Part shown: positions 1 through 7,448 of the stretch, piece by piece
Position numbering within the stretch: position 1 is the stretch's first letter
Layout: the number at the start of each line of letters is the position of its first letter
Source: Candidatus Coatesiibacteriota bacterium
GTDB taxonomy: Bacteria; JAFGND01
NCBI GenBank assembly: GCA_016927185.1
Contig: JAFGND010000009.1
Span: 1 to 33,194 of the forward strand
DNA length: 33,194 bases
Direction: 5' to 3'
The notes under the pieces: model-generated
Told to the model about the DNA's origin: nothing
What the model saw: only the letters and a program-made list of their open reading frames with translations
Databases searched by the model: none
Translations under genes and position numbers: made by a program

Positions 1-59
1 AAAAATATACAAAATGCTTATTCCATAAGGATTTATAAAGACTAATAGGGAGGTTAAAA

Positions 60-1604
60 ATGAAAAGCATTACAATTTTAATGTTGCTGGGATTAATATC
101 TTCTCTTTTTTCAGCTCCCGGGGATTTAATATGGAGATATAAGACTGGTTTTTTGATTGACTCCTCCCCTTGTGTTTCAGATGGAGTTGTTTATATTGGA
201 AGCTGGGATTATTACCTTTATGCAGTAAACTGTTTAAATGGAACTCTTAAGTGGAGATATCGGACATCTGATAGGATTTACTCTTCACCTTGTGTCTCAG
301 ATGGAGTTGTATATGTTGGAGGTAATGATACTTATCTCTATTCAATAAACAGCGCAGACGGATCCCTTAAATGGAGATATGAAACAGGTAATTGGGTTCG
401 TTCTTCACCTTGTGTTTCAGATGGAGTCGTTTATATCGGTAGTCTAGATAGTTATCTTTATGCAATAAACTGTTCAGATGGAACTCTTAAATGGAGATAT
501 CAGACAGGTGATGATGTTTACTCCTCCCCTTGTGTTTCAGACAGAGTTGTTTATGTTGGGAGTAATGATGATTATCTTTATGCAATAAACTGTTCAGATG
601 GAACCCTTAAATGGAGAGACTGGATAGATTCTTGGGTTGAATCCTCTCCTTGTGTTTCAGAAGGAGTTGTTTATGTTGGAAGCTGGGATTGGTATCTTTA
701 TGCAATAAACTGTTCAGATGGAACTCTTAAATGGAGATATAAGACTGGTTATAAGGTTGACTCTTCTCCTTGTGTTTCAGATGGAGTTGTTTATGTTGGA
801 AGTTGGGATGATTATCTTTATGCAATAAACTGTTCAGATGGAACTCTTAAATGGAGATATCAGACTGGTGGTAGATCTTCTCCTTGTGTTTCAGATGGAA
901 TCGTTTATGTCGGAGGGGGTGTCGGAGCGGGGTATTATCTTTATGCAATAAACTGTTCAGATGGAACTCTTAAATGGAGATATCAGACAAATGGTAATGT
1001 TTCATCTTCTCCTTGTGTTTCAGAAGGAGTTGTTTATGTTGGAAGTTATGATTATTATCTTTATGCTATAGATACTGGAAAACCTGTTATAAAGGTTTAT
1101 TCTCCAAACGGTGGAGAAGAATGGGATATTGGTTCTGTTCATGATATTACATGGACATCATTGAATGTTGATACTGTTTTAGTAAAATTCACTTCAGATG
1201 GTGGAAGCTTATGGACTGAGATTACAAAGATGCCAGCTGATGAAGGCAAATATTCATGGACTATTCCAGATACTCCTTCAGAAAACTGTCTTGTAAGGAT
1301 AGATGATATAAAAGCTAATGCTACTGATACAAGTGACAGTACATTCACTATAAAGAGAGTTGGTTTCCAAGATAACAAATCAACTTCTTATCTTCCTTCC
1401 AAATCCTTTTCAGTTTCTCCCAACCCATTCACTGACAGACTTACGATTTCCCTTCCTTCCTCTGCTTCAATCTATTCCCTTACTGGTCAATTGATTATGA
1501 AACTGGATAAAGGAAAACATTCTCTTGATACTAGCAGCTGGAAACAGGGAGTATATATTGTGAAGAGCGGGAAGGAAACAAAAAGAATAGTAAAGATAAA
1601 CTAG
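60..1604 (+). CDS. Exported PQQ-type beta-propeller protein with Ig-like and T9SS sorting domains
   Basis: 514 residues. Residues 1-19 look like a Sec signal peptide (hydrophobic core, then FSA). Residues 23-340 are eight ~40-residue PQQ/BamB-like blades of the pattern WRYxTG...SSPCVS(D/E)GVVYVGS...YLYAIN, which should close into an eight-bladed propeller. Residues about 342-430 form an Ig-like domain starting with PNGGEEW and containing TSDGGSLWTEI, of the Kre9/KNH-like type common in secreted proteins. Residues 449-514 match a type IX secretion type A sorting tail: VSPNPFTDRLTI, IYSLTGQ, LDTSSWKQGVYIVK. The protein is therefore probably exported by T9SS and released or attached at the surface; its ligand is unknown, and no PQQ cofactor is implied by the fold. 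The propeller holds about 14 cysteines at repeating positions, unusual for this fold. A strong ribosome binding site (GGGAGG) lies 7 nt before the ATG, fixing the start. The architecture call is firm; the biological role is not known. Confidence 0.88.
   Translation: MKSITILMLLGLISSLFSAPGDLIWRYKTGFLIDSSPCVSDGVVYIGSWDYYLYAVNCLNGTLKWRYRTSDRIYSSPCVSDGVVYVGGNDTYLYSINSADGSLKWRYETGNWVRSSPCVSDGVVYIGSLDSYLYAINCSDGTLKWRYQTGDDVYSSPCVSDRVVYVGSNDDYLYAINCSDGTLKWRDWIDSWVESSPCVSEGVVYVGSWDWYLYAINCSDGTLKWRYKTGYKVDSSPCVSDGVVYVGSWDDYLYAINCSDGTLKWRYQTGGRSSPCVSDGIVYVGGGVGAGYYLYAINCSDGTLKWRYQTNGNVSSSPCVSEGVVYVGSYDYYLYAIDTGKPVIKVYSPNGGEEWDIGSVHDITWTSLNVDTVLVKFTSDGGSLWTEITKMPADEGKYSWTIPDTPSENCLVRIDDIKANATDTSDSTFTIKRVGFQDNKSTSYLPSKSFSVSPNPFTDRLTISLPSSASIYSLTGQLIMKLDKGKHSLDTSSWKQGVYIVKSGKETKRIVKIN
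126..1079 (+). repeat. Eight tandem 120-bp propeller repeats
   Basis: In-frame direct repeats encoding the propeller blades of the preceding gene. Six of the eight units are exactly 120 bp; unit 7 is 123 bp because two residues are lost in one loop and three gained in another, and unit 8 is shorter. The segment encoding YLYAINCSDGTLKWR is almost identical at DNA level in units 3 to 7, while two short loops (after WRYxT and after YVGS) differ in every unit. This suggests recent expansion or homogenisation by recombination, with change confined to loops. Confidence 0.9.
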
Positions 1605-1655
1605 TCTTAACATCTAATAGAAAAGGCTTTTCTTGATAGAATAGCTCAATTTTTA

Positions 1656-1745
1656 ACCTCACCCCGTCTTTCAGACTCCCCTCTCCTACAAGGAGAGGGG
1701 TATAGGGGGTGAGGTGTCAACAAAGAGAGGGGTAGGGAGTGAGAT
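1656..1745. repeat. Palindromic intergenic repeat with a partial second copy
   Basis: The 254-bp gap after the propeller gene holds a nested palindrome. An outer 10-bp arm at 1656-1665 pairs with 1706-1715 and a perfect inner 10-bp arm at 1678-1687 (CCCCTCTCCT) pairs with 1691-1700 across a 3-nt loop. A degenerate copy of the right half follows at about 1724-1745 (AGAGAGGGGTAGGGAGTGAG). The G/C content stands out from the AT-rich surroundings. It resembles the CCTCACCCC...GGGGTGAGG class of dispersed intergenic repeats seen in many bacterial genomes. There is no T-run, so it is not a typical intrinsic terminator, although the hairpin may still affect the 3' end of the upstream mRNA. Confidence 0.7.
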
Positions 1746-1800
1746 TTCCAACTCAGTCCACCATGTCCCTGAGCTTTTCCAGGTTTGTTTTCATTTTGTC

Positions 1801-1829
1801 TTGACACTTGCTTACATAAAAATTCTTAT
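1801..1829 (+). promoter_or_regulatory. Candidate sigma-70-type promoter for the 1859 operon
   Basis: A perfect TTGACA (1801-1806) is followed after 17 bp by TCTTAT (1824-1829, four of six matches to TATAAT). Transcription would start near 1836, about 23 nt before the TTG start codon. It sits in the only sizeable gap ahead of the long plus-strand run of genes. The prediction is by eye, and the sigma-factor preferences of this organism are unknown. Confidence 0.4.
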
Positions 1830-1858
1830 GCCATTATGCATTGTAAGGTAATACTGTA

Positions 1859-3085
1859 TTGAAAATTCTATTCCTGAGTGACAGAGTGCCATATCCTCTT
1901 GATTCTGGGTGCAATATAAGAGGTTATAACATACTGAGGGCAGTTGCAGAGTCTCACGAAATTGACTTTCTGTCTTTCGATGTTCCTGACAATGAATCAA
2001 GCGAACGAATAGCAGGTATTCAAAAAATGTGCAGTCAGGTGACAATTATCCCGAGAAAACCTCAGAAGAAGTGGCAATTATCGCTGCTTGTATTGAAAAA
2101 CCTTTTCGAGGATGATCCACTTTTCTGGATAAGATACAGGCAAAACGAGATGAAAAATGAGCTGGAGAAAATGCTCAGGAAAACTGATTATGATGCAATA
2201 CACTGCGAACATTTGCATATGGCAGGATATTTATCAAATATTTCCCATCCATTCAAGATACTTGATGCCCACCAGATAGAGACAATCCTTCTTTTAAGAT
2301 ATGTAAAACAGGTAAGAAATATTTTCAAGAAGAATGCACTCCTGAAAGAGGCAATAAAACTGAAAAAGTGGGAAACGAAAAAGATAAGTGAATTCTCTGC
2401 AGTGTTGACTGTTTCAAGAAACGAGCAGGAAATACTGAAAAACATGGGTTCCAGAATGTCAGTTCTTGCACCAAATGGGGTTGATCTTGATTATTTCAAT
2501 TTCAGGGAAAAAGAATCTGACGAACCATGCATTGTTTTCACCGGTTCGCTGGCATGGGAACCGAATGTTGATGCAGTTTTATGGTATTACAAATTCATAC
2601 TGCCTTTCGTCAAAGACGTAATCCCTGATGTCAGGTTTCTTGTTGTTGGACAGAATCCTCCTCCTGAAATACTTGCATTGACAAGAGACAAATCCATTAC
2701 AATCACAGGTTATGTCCCTGACATAAGACCATTTCTTGCCAAGGGGACTGTTTTTGCAGTTCCACTGAGAATAGGTGGTGGAACAAGGCTGAAGATACTT
2801 CAGGCTTTTGCTTCAGGTATTCCTGTCTTGTCAACAAGCATAGGAGCAGAAGGTATTGAAGCTACACCTGACAAGGACATAATAATCAAGGACGACATTG
2901 AGGGACTTATTCAATCTACAATAAGTCTTCTTCAGGATGGAGGACTGAGAAAGAGAATTTCACAATCAGCGAGACTGCTTGTAGAGACAAACTATGACTG
3001 GGTACTTATAAGACAGATAGTTGCTGATCTCTACAAGAGAAGAAAAACGATAATTGAAAAGCAGCATCAGGAACAATCCATATAG
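1859..3085 (+). CDS. Glycosyltransferase family 4 (GT-B fold) sugar transferase
   Basis: 408 residues. The N-terminus (MKILFLSDRVPYPLDSG) is the typical opening of GT4 sugar transferases of the PEP-CTERM/exopolysaccharide-associated type (TIGR03087-like), which transfer a sugar from a nucleotide donor to a lipid-linked or polysaccharide acceptor at the cytoplasmic face of the membrane. Residues 1-200 form the acceptor-side Rossmann domain; 205-400 the donor side, with APNGVDLDYF (204-213), a VFTGSLAWEPN segment (226-236) and IGGGTRLKILQAFASG (305-320). The second Glu of the family EX7E motif appears to be Gln (Q315), which is odd for an active retaining enzyme. The start is TTG, chosen because the family N-terminus begins exactly there and AAGG lies 10 nt upstream. 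It is probably the first gene of the long plus-strand run. Acceptor and donor cannot be read from sequence. Confidence 0.85.
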   Translation: MKILFLSDRVPYPLDSGCNIRGYNILRAVAESHEIDFLSFDVPDNESSERIAGIQKMCSQVTIIPRKPQKKWQLSLLVLKNLFEDDPLFWIRYRQNEMKNELEKMLRKTDYDAIHCEHLHMAGYLSNISHPFKILDAHQIETILLLRYVKQVRNIFKKNALLKEAIKLKKWETKKISEFSAVLTVSRNEQEILKNMGSRMSVLAPNGVDLDYFNFREKESDEPCIVFTGSLAWEPNVDAVLWYYKFILPFVKDVIPDVRFLVVGQNPPPEILALTRDKSITITGYVPDIRPFLAKGTVFAVPLRIGGGTRLKILQAFASGIPVLSTSIGAEGIEATPDKDIIIKDDIEGLIQSTISLLQDGGLRKRISQSARLLVETNYDWVLIRQIVADLYKRRKTIIEKQHQEQSI

Positions 3086-3099
3086 AATGAAGGGATTAT

Positions 3100-3588
3100 A
3101 TGAAAAATGAGATAGCATGCCCCAAATGCGGTAATCCAGTAAGTATATACAGAAATCCAATCCCTACAGTGGATTGCATAATAGAGTTGCCATTTATGGG
3201 CAATCCCGCTCCAATAGTCCTTATATCAAGACTTAATCCACCATTCGGATGGGCTATTCCAGGAGGCTTTGTTGATTATGGAGAAAAGGCAGAAGATGCG
3301 AGTGTAAGGGAAGCGCTTGAAGAAACGGGACTTAAAGTCGAACTTGTGGGACTGCTCGGTGTTTATTCTGATCCAGAACGTGATGAAAGGCATCATACAA
3401 TAAGTTCTGTTTATATAGGGATTGCAAACTCCATCCCACAGGCAGGAGACGATGCTTCCCTTGCTGCATGGTTCCAGGAAGACAGCCTGCCTGATGAGAT
3501 TGCATTTGATCACAAGAAGATTCTCAAGGATTATTATGATCTGAGATACAGGACAAAAGATAATCCTCTGTATATAGGCAAGGAATAG
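3100..3588 (+). CDS. Nudix hydrolase, ADP-ribose pyrophosphatase-like
   Basis: 162 residues. A CPKC pair (C7, C10) near the N-terminus resembles the small zinc-binding lead seen in some Nudix proteins, though only one pair of cysteines is obvious. The Nudix box is complete at residues 56-78: G56-x5-E62, then R70-E71 and E74-E75-T-G-L, which bind the catalytic Mg2+. The downstream [16 protein letters not shown] stretch is typical of ADP-ribose or nucleoside-diphosphate-sugar hydrolases. Such enzymes cleave X-P-P-nucleoside compounds to two phosphate products and act in the cytosol as clean-up or salvage activities. It starts 14 nt after the glycosyltransferase with AAGGGA as ribosome binding site, and the next gene's ATG directly abuts its stop, so it is co-transcribed. 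Family call is firm; the substrate is inferred. Confidence 0.88.
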   Translation: MKNEIACPKCGNPVSIYRNPIPTVDCIIELPFMGNPAPIVLISRLNPPFGWAIPGGFVDYGEKAEDASVREALEETGLKVELVGLLGVYSDPERDERHHTISSVYIGIANSIPQAGDDASLAAWFQEDSLPDEIAFDHKKILKDYYDLRYRTKDNPLYIGKE

Positions 3589-4284
3589 ATGCGAAGGAAA
3601 TGGAAACTGATTTTATCAGGAGCCAACTATGCAACTTATAACATGGAATTTGATGAAAAGCGCTTCAGAAATGCTTCAAATGATATTCCTTCACTGAGAT
3701 TGTTCTCTTGGAAAAAGCCATCTATAACTATTGGTTATCTTCAGAAAAAAGGGCTGGAAAACTTATATAAACTTGCCTGTCAGCATGATGTTCCTGTTGT
3801 CAGGAGACCAACTGGAGGACGTGCCGTTTATCATGATCGGGAAATCACATATTCCATAGTGCTTCCACCAGATGATGAGCTGTTCAAGATGGGTAATCTG
3901 GAAATCTATGCTGAAATAGCCAGTGTATTCAAGAAAGCTCTTGTTTCTCTCGGAATACCTGCCGTCATAAATCAAAAAGGAAATTTAATGGGCAGCTCTT
4001 CAAGAATCCTTTGTTTTGGCTCAGTTTCTCAATCCGAGATAGAAGTTGAGGGCAGGAAAATTCTCGGAAGTGCCCAGAGAAAGGCTGATTTCGGTTTCAT
4101 TCAGCAAGGATCCCTGCTTCTCAGGGGAACCCAGTCCATACTTGAAGAGCTGGAAGGATATGAGAAACAGCCATTTACAGGTATTTATGAATGGATTGAA
4201 GAAACTGAAGGGATAAAGGACAAGATTATCAAAGTAATAATTAATTCGTTCAAAGAAGCTCTCTACATTGAATGGGAGAAATAA
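3589..4284 (+). CDS. Lipoate/octanoate protein transferase (LplA/LipM family)
   Basis: 231 residues covering the biotin/lipoate ligase fold. RRPTGGRAVYHDREITYS (72-89) is the family's lipoyl-binding loop, and GRKILGSAQRK (155-165) carries the conserved lysine (K157). A cysteine (C142) lies in the FGSVSQSEI region, where LipM-type octanoyl-ACP:protein N-octanoyltransferases carry their acyl-accepting cysteine. This favours octanoyl transfer from acyl carrier protein to the GcvH or E2 lipoyl domain over ATP-dependent lipoate ligation. No lipoyl synthase or lipoyl-domain protein is nearby to help. The ATG follows the stop of the Nudix gene with no gap (TAGATG), so translation is probably coupled. 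Assigning LipM rather than LplA is moderately supported. Confidence 0.82.
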   Translation: MRRKWKLILSGANYATYNMEFDEKRFRNASNDIPSLRLFSWKKPSITIGYLQKKGLENLYKLACQHDVPVVRRPTGGRAVYHDREITYSIVLPPDDELFKMGNLEIYAEIASVFKKALVSLGIPAVINQKGNLMGSSSRILCFGSVSQSEIEVEGRKILGSAQRKADFGFIQQGSLLLRGTQSILEELEGYEKQPFTGIYEWIEETEGIKDKIIKVIINSFKEALYIEWEK

Positions 4285-4428
4285 CAATCCAGCAAGGACT
4301 TCATGACATGCTTGTTTTATCTGCTCTGAATATTGATTCTGGATTTGACTGCAAGTTTCTATTGACATAAATCAAGTTTCTTCAAGAGAAATCAATATGC
4401 TTTCAAATCTACTTGAAAAAACAAAAAA

Positions 4429-5517
4429 ATGAGAACAAGAGCTGAATATCTTGCACTAGCTGTCGAGGTTACTCACGAATCAGCAGAGGTTGATTTCAAG
4501 CGGAAGTTTGACGTATTTTCAAAAGAAGACTGGTGCGAAATCCTCAAAGATTTTGCAGCTATGGCAAATTCAGGTGGTGGAATAATAATAATAGGACTGG
4601 AAGACGATTGTTCATTTTCAGGTTATAATGTGGAAGAACTTGTTAAATACGATCCTGCAAAAATTACTGACAAGATTGCCAAATATACAGGAAGGCAGTT
4701 TGCAGATTTCGAGATAGAACAATTCAACAGGGATGGATACAATCTGGCTATCATGATAATTTATGATGCCTTGGTCCCGCTTATTTTTACAAAACCTGGA
4801 GTATATCAGGTCGACAGGAAATATAAAACTGCATTCAAGGAAGGAACCATATATTTCAGGCACGGTGCAAAAAGCGAGCCTGGAGATTCGGATGATTTGC
4901 GTTCTGCAATAGAAAGGGAAGTTGAAAGGCAGAGAAAAATATGGCTAGGAAATGTTCGGGAAAGTCCTGACATATTTGACGTAATGGCTGAAATCAAGTC
5001 AAGGACAGTGCCGCTTTCCCAGTCAATTGCTGAAACTCTTATTATTGCACTTAAACTCAATAATTACGAGCTTGAAAGATTCTGCAGGAATGAACTTACT
5101 GGATGGACTAAGGATGCCCTGCAGGAACTTGATGAACACAAGGATCCCCAGCCAACCTACAGATTGATAGATGGATATGTCTCAATGAATACCAATGTCA
5201 ATCTTGAGACAAAGCTGGGAAGCTCCTTGACATTGTTTCATTACATGAAAAAAAATCCAGACAAATTCCTGCCTTATGCAATGTTCATAAAAGAATCTGT
5301 TTCAAAGATAGAAGCAAAACAGCCAACTTCTGATAATAATGAAGGAATTATCACAATAACTTTTACCCAGAAGGAAATAAATCACAAATCACAGACTCCT
5401 GATGCTCCTGCCTACGTATATTTCAAGGCAGATGCCTATGGAAAGGTTCTTAAATCAATTAGATCAGAGCTTATAAGAAGACTTCTTGATCTTCTGCCAA
5501 AACTGGGAATAGAATAA
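4429..5517 (+). CDS. AlbA_2 (Schlafen-type) domain protein with AbiTii-like C-terminus
   Basis: 362 residues. Residues ~15-165 match the AlbA_2 (Schlafen AlbA_2, divergent AAA-4) domain: ESAEVDFKRKF (17-27), DFAAMANSGGGIIIIGLEDD (41-60) and YFRHGAKSEPG (142-152). Proteins with this domain include predicted nucleic-acid-binding regulators and phage-defence factors. Residues ~193-360 begin with PLSQSIAETLIIALKLNNYE and RNELTGW, followed by PTYRLIDGYVS; this pattern (short helix pair, then ELxGY/W, then PxYR) resembles the AbiTii domain of predicted conflict systems. That part is recognised by eye and is less certain. No membrane segment or signal is seen. A 144-nt gap separates it from the gene before, while its TAA overlaps the purN ATG by one base. 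The lack of a clear ribosome binding site before 4429 leaves the start somewhat open. Function as a defence or regulatory protein is inference. Confidence 0.7.
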   Translation: MRTRAEYLALAVEVTHESAEVDFKRKFDVFSKEDWCEILKDFAAMANSGGGIIIIGLEDDCSFSGYNVEELVKYDPAKITDKIAKYTGRQFADFEIEQFNRDGYNLAIMIIYDALVPLIFTKPGVYQVDRKYKTAFKEGTIYFRHGAKSEPGDSDDLRSAIEREVERQRKIWLGNVRESPDIFDVMAEIKSRTVPLSQSIAETLIIALKLNNYELERFCRNELTGWTKDALQELDEHKDPQPTYRLIDGYVSMNTNVNLETKLGSSLTLFHYMKKNPDKFLPYAMFIKESVSKIEAKQPTSDNNEGIITITFTQKEINHKSQTPDAPAYVYFKADAYGKVLKSIRSELIRRLLDLLPKLGIE

Positions 5518-6113
5518 TGCTTGGAATAGGAATTCTTGTATCTCATGGTGGATCAAATATGCAGAAAATAATAGAGAACTGCAGGAATGGCTATATAAAT
5601 GGGAAGGTAACAGCTATTGTATGCAATAACAGGAACGCTAATGCCATCAGGATTGCTGAAGACAATAATATCAAGCTGAAAATTCTCAATGATGAGAAAT
5701 TTCCTGTCCAGGAAGAGCTTGACTTTGCTATTGCAGAATATTTCTTGACGCAAGAAGCTGAACTTGTAGCAATGGCAGGCTATATGAAGTACAGAGGTCC
5801 GGGATTTCTGAAAATGTTGAGAAAGCGTGTTACAAATATCCACCCGGCATTACTCCCAAAATATGGAGGAAAAGGCTTTTTTGGCAAATCTGTTCATGAA
5901 GCAGTTATCCGCTCAAAAGATGCTGAAACAGGTGTAACAATCCACTGGGTAGATGATATTTACGATCACGGGAATATAATAAGGCAGGAAAAAATAAAAG
6001 TGCTTGAAAATGATACTGCTGAAACCCTTGGAAAGAGAGTGTTAGAACTGGAACATAGATTATATAGTGAAGTTTTAAAGGATATTGCGCTTGGGATAAT
6101 CCCAATGCCATAA
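5517..6113 (+). CDS. purN: Phosphoribosylglycinamide formyltransferase (GART)
   Basis: 198 residues, the usual length of PurN. It transfers a formyl group from 10-formyl-tetrahydrofolate to GAR in step three of purine synthesis, in the cytosol. Residues 8-15 (VSHGGSNM) correspond to the phosphate-binding SGxGSN loop, although His replaces the usual Gly. The catalytic Asn-His pair is in NIHPALLP (N107, H109), and the catalytic Asp in IYDHGNIIRQE (D150). The conserved GVTIHWVDDIYD stretch is present. The first base of its ATG is the last base of the preceding stop (TAATG), so it is probably translated by coupling with the AlbA_2-type gene. No other purine gene lies within the window, so it is separated from its pathway partners. 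Confidence 0.9.
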   Translation: MLGIGILVSHGGSNMQKIIENCRNGYINGKVTAIVCNNRNANAIRIAEDNNIKLKILNDEKFPVQEELDFAIAEYFLTQEAELVAMAGYMKYRGPGFLKMLRKRVTNIHPALLPKYGGKGFFGKSVHEAVIRSKDAETGVTIHWVDDIYDHGNIIRQEKIKVLENDTAETLGKRVLELEHRLYSEVLKDIALGIIPMP

Positions 6114-6130
6114 GCTTCAAGGAGAGGAAA

Positions 6131-7408
6131 ATGGCAAATCTATATGAAATTCTTGGGGTAAAGGAAAATGCATCTCCACAAGAGATAAAGCAAGCCTATT
6201 TCAAAGCTATAAGAAAATTCCCGCCAGAAAAATTCCCTGAAGAGTTCAGAAAAGTAAGGCAGAGTTACGAAATCCTGAAAAATACTCAGACAAGACAGCA
6301 ATATGATCATCTGAATAATTACGGACCGGAACTGAAACGAAGGCTAACTAGCGGGTTAACTTTGCTTGAAAACCAGGATTTCAGCAGAGCTATTACCGAG
6401 TTCCAGTCTCTTCTGAATGAATATCCTGATGCTACTTTCATAAGGCATTATCTCGGTCTCTCATTCCTGTACAATCAGATGTATCTTGAATCAATGATGG
6501 AGTATGAAACCCTTACTGGCATTGATCCATCAAACAGGGTATTCTGGCAGAATCTTGGAAGATCACAGCTTGGTATTGGACAGAGTGAAGCTGCCATAGA
6601 TTCATTCGAGAAAGCCTATCAGATAGATCCGACGGAGGCTGGTATTGTGCTTGACTATATTGAGATTCTTGTTGATGGTGAGAACTACTCGAGAGCTGAA
6701 GAAATACTCATCTCCAGAATAAGGGAGCTTAATGAAGGTGATTTCGAGATGTTCGTATATCTCTTCCCGCTGGTAAGGCTTTATGGGCTGCAGGATTCAC
6801 AGGACAAGGTAGAGGCAACAATAGCAAAAATCAGGGAGAACATTCCTTCGGATCAGGAAACAAAGAATTATGTAGGCTTGAAACTTGCCCAGCTTGCGCA
6901 ATTGCTTTTCAAGACTAAGTTATTCCATCTTGCAAAGCAGATCTCGCTTGAAGCCAAGGAAATAAGCCCCAATAATCCATTGATACAGGATCTGTATGAA
7001 GATGCATTTGAAAGAGATTCTCTTGAAAGAGACCTTAAGCATCTGTATGAAGACAAAGATATTCCAGCCCAGGTCAAGGACTTGTGCCATTTCTTTTATG
7101 ACAAGTCAACTACCGGTGAAAACAGAGATAACTGGCAGAACAAGGTACTTGAAGAATTGAAGGATGTACCGAAAGAGCATCTATTGAATGCCATATACAA
7201 GATAAAGACTGATTACAAGCATATATATGAGACAAATGAGGATTTCTTTGAATATTACATTTCTGCAGAACTGGGTGGAGATAGCGAACAGATAAAAAGC
7301 GTTAAGGATTATTGCAAGAAATGTGGCAATAATGCAACTGAAAGTTATCTGGCATCACATGGTGGATATTGCCCTGTTTGCTTCAGGGAAGAAAAAGGCA
7401 AGTCTTAG
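6131..7408 (+). CDS. J-like domain protein with TPRs and C-terminal zinc ribbon
   Basis: 425 residues. Residues 1-60 look like a J domain (NLYEILGVKENASPQEIK, then RQSYEILKN and RQQYDHL), but the invariant HPD motif between helices II and III is replaced by residues around FPPEKFPEEF (30-39). It therefore cannot be expected to stimulate DnaK ATPase in the usual way. Residues ~70-320 contain several tetratricopeptide-like helical pairs (for example NQDFSRAITEFQSLLNEYPD and RSQLGIGQSEAAIDSFEKAY), a protein-interaction scaffold. The C-terminus has two CxxC pairs (C395/C398 and C414/C417), forming a zinc ribbon. No signal peptide is seen, so it is cytosolic. It lies 17 nt after purN with a strong AAGGAGAGG site. 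Its client or partner is not evident. Confidence 0.78.
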   Translation: MANLYEILGVKENASPQEIKQAYFKAIRKFPPEKFPEEFRKVRQSYEILKNTQTRQQYDHLNNYGPELKRRLTSGLTLLENQDFSRAITEFQSLLNEYPDATFIRHYLGLSFLYNQMYLESMMEYETLTGIDPSNRVFWQNLGRSQLGIGQSEAAIDSFEKAYQIDPTEAGIVLDYIEILVDGENYSRAEEILISRIRELNEGDFEMFVYLFPLVRLYGLQDSQDKVEATIAKIRENIPSDQETKNYVGLKLAQLAQLLFKTKLFHLAKQISLEAKEISPNNPLIQDLYEDAFERDSLERDLKHLYEDKDIPAQVKDLCHFFYDKSTTGENRDNWQNKVLEELKDVPKEHLLNAIYKIKTDYKHIYETNEDFFEYYISAELGGDSEQIKSVKDYCKKCGNNATESYLASHGGYCPVCFREEKGKS

Positions 7409-7448
7409 GAAAACAGGCTTGCAAAAACTTGATTTTTTACCATAAATA

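Noticed and set aside
126-1079. Regular 120-bp repeats as a possible CRISPR or satellite array
   Set aside because: The repeats are in frame throughout, encode PQQ-type blades, and have no repeat-spacer structure.
4362-4373. TTGACA before the AlbA_2-type gene as a promoter
   Set aside because: No acceptable -10 element at 15-19 bp; the closest A/T-rich hexamers are at poor spacing.
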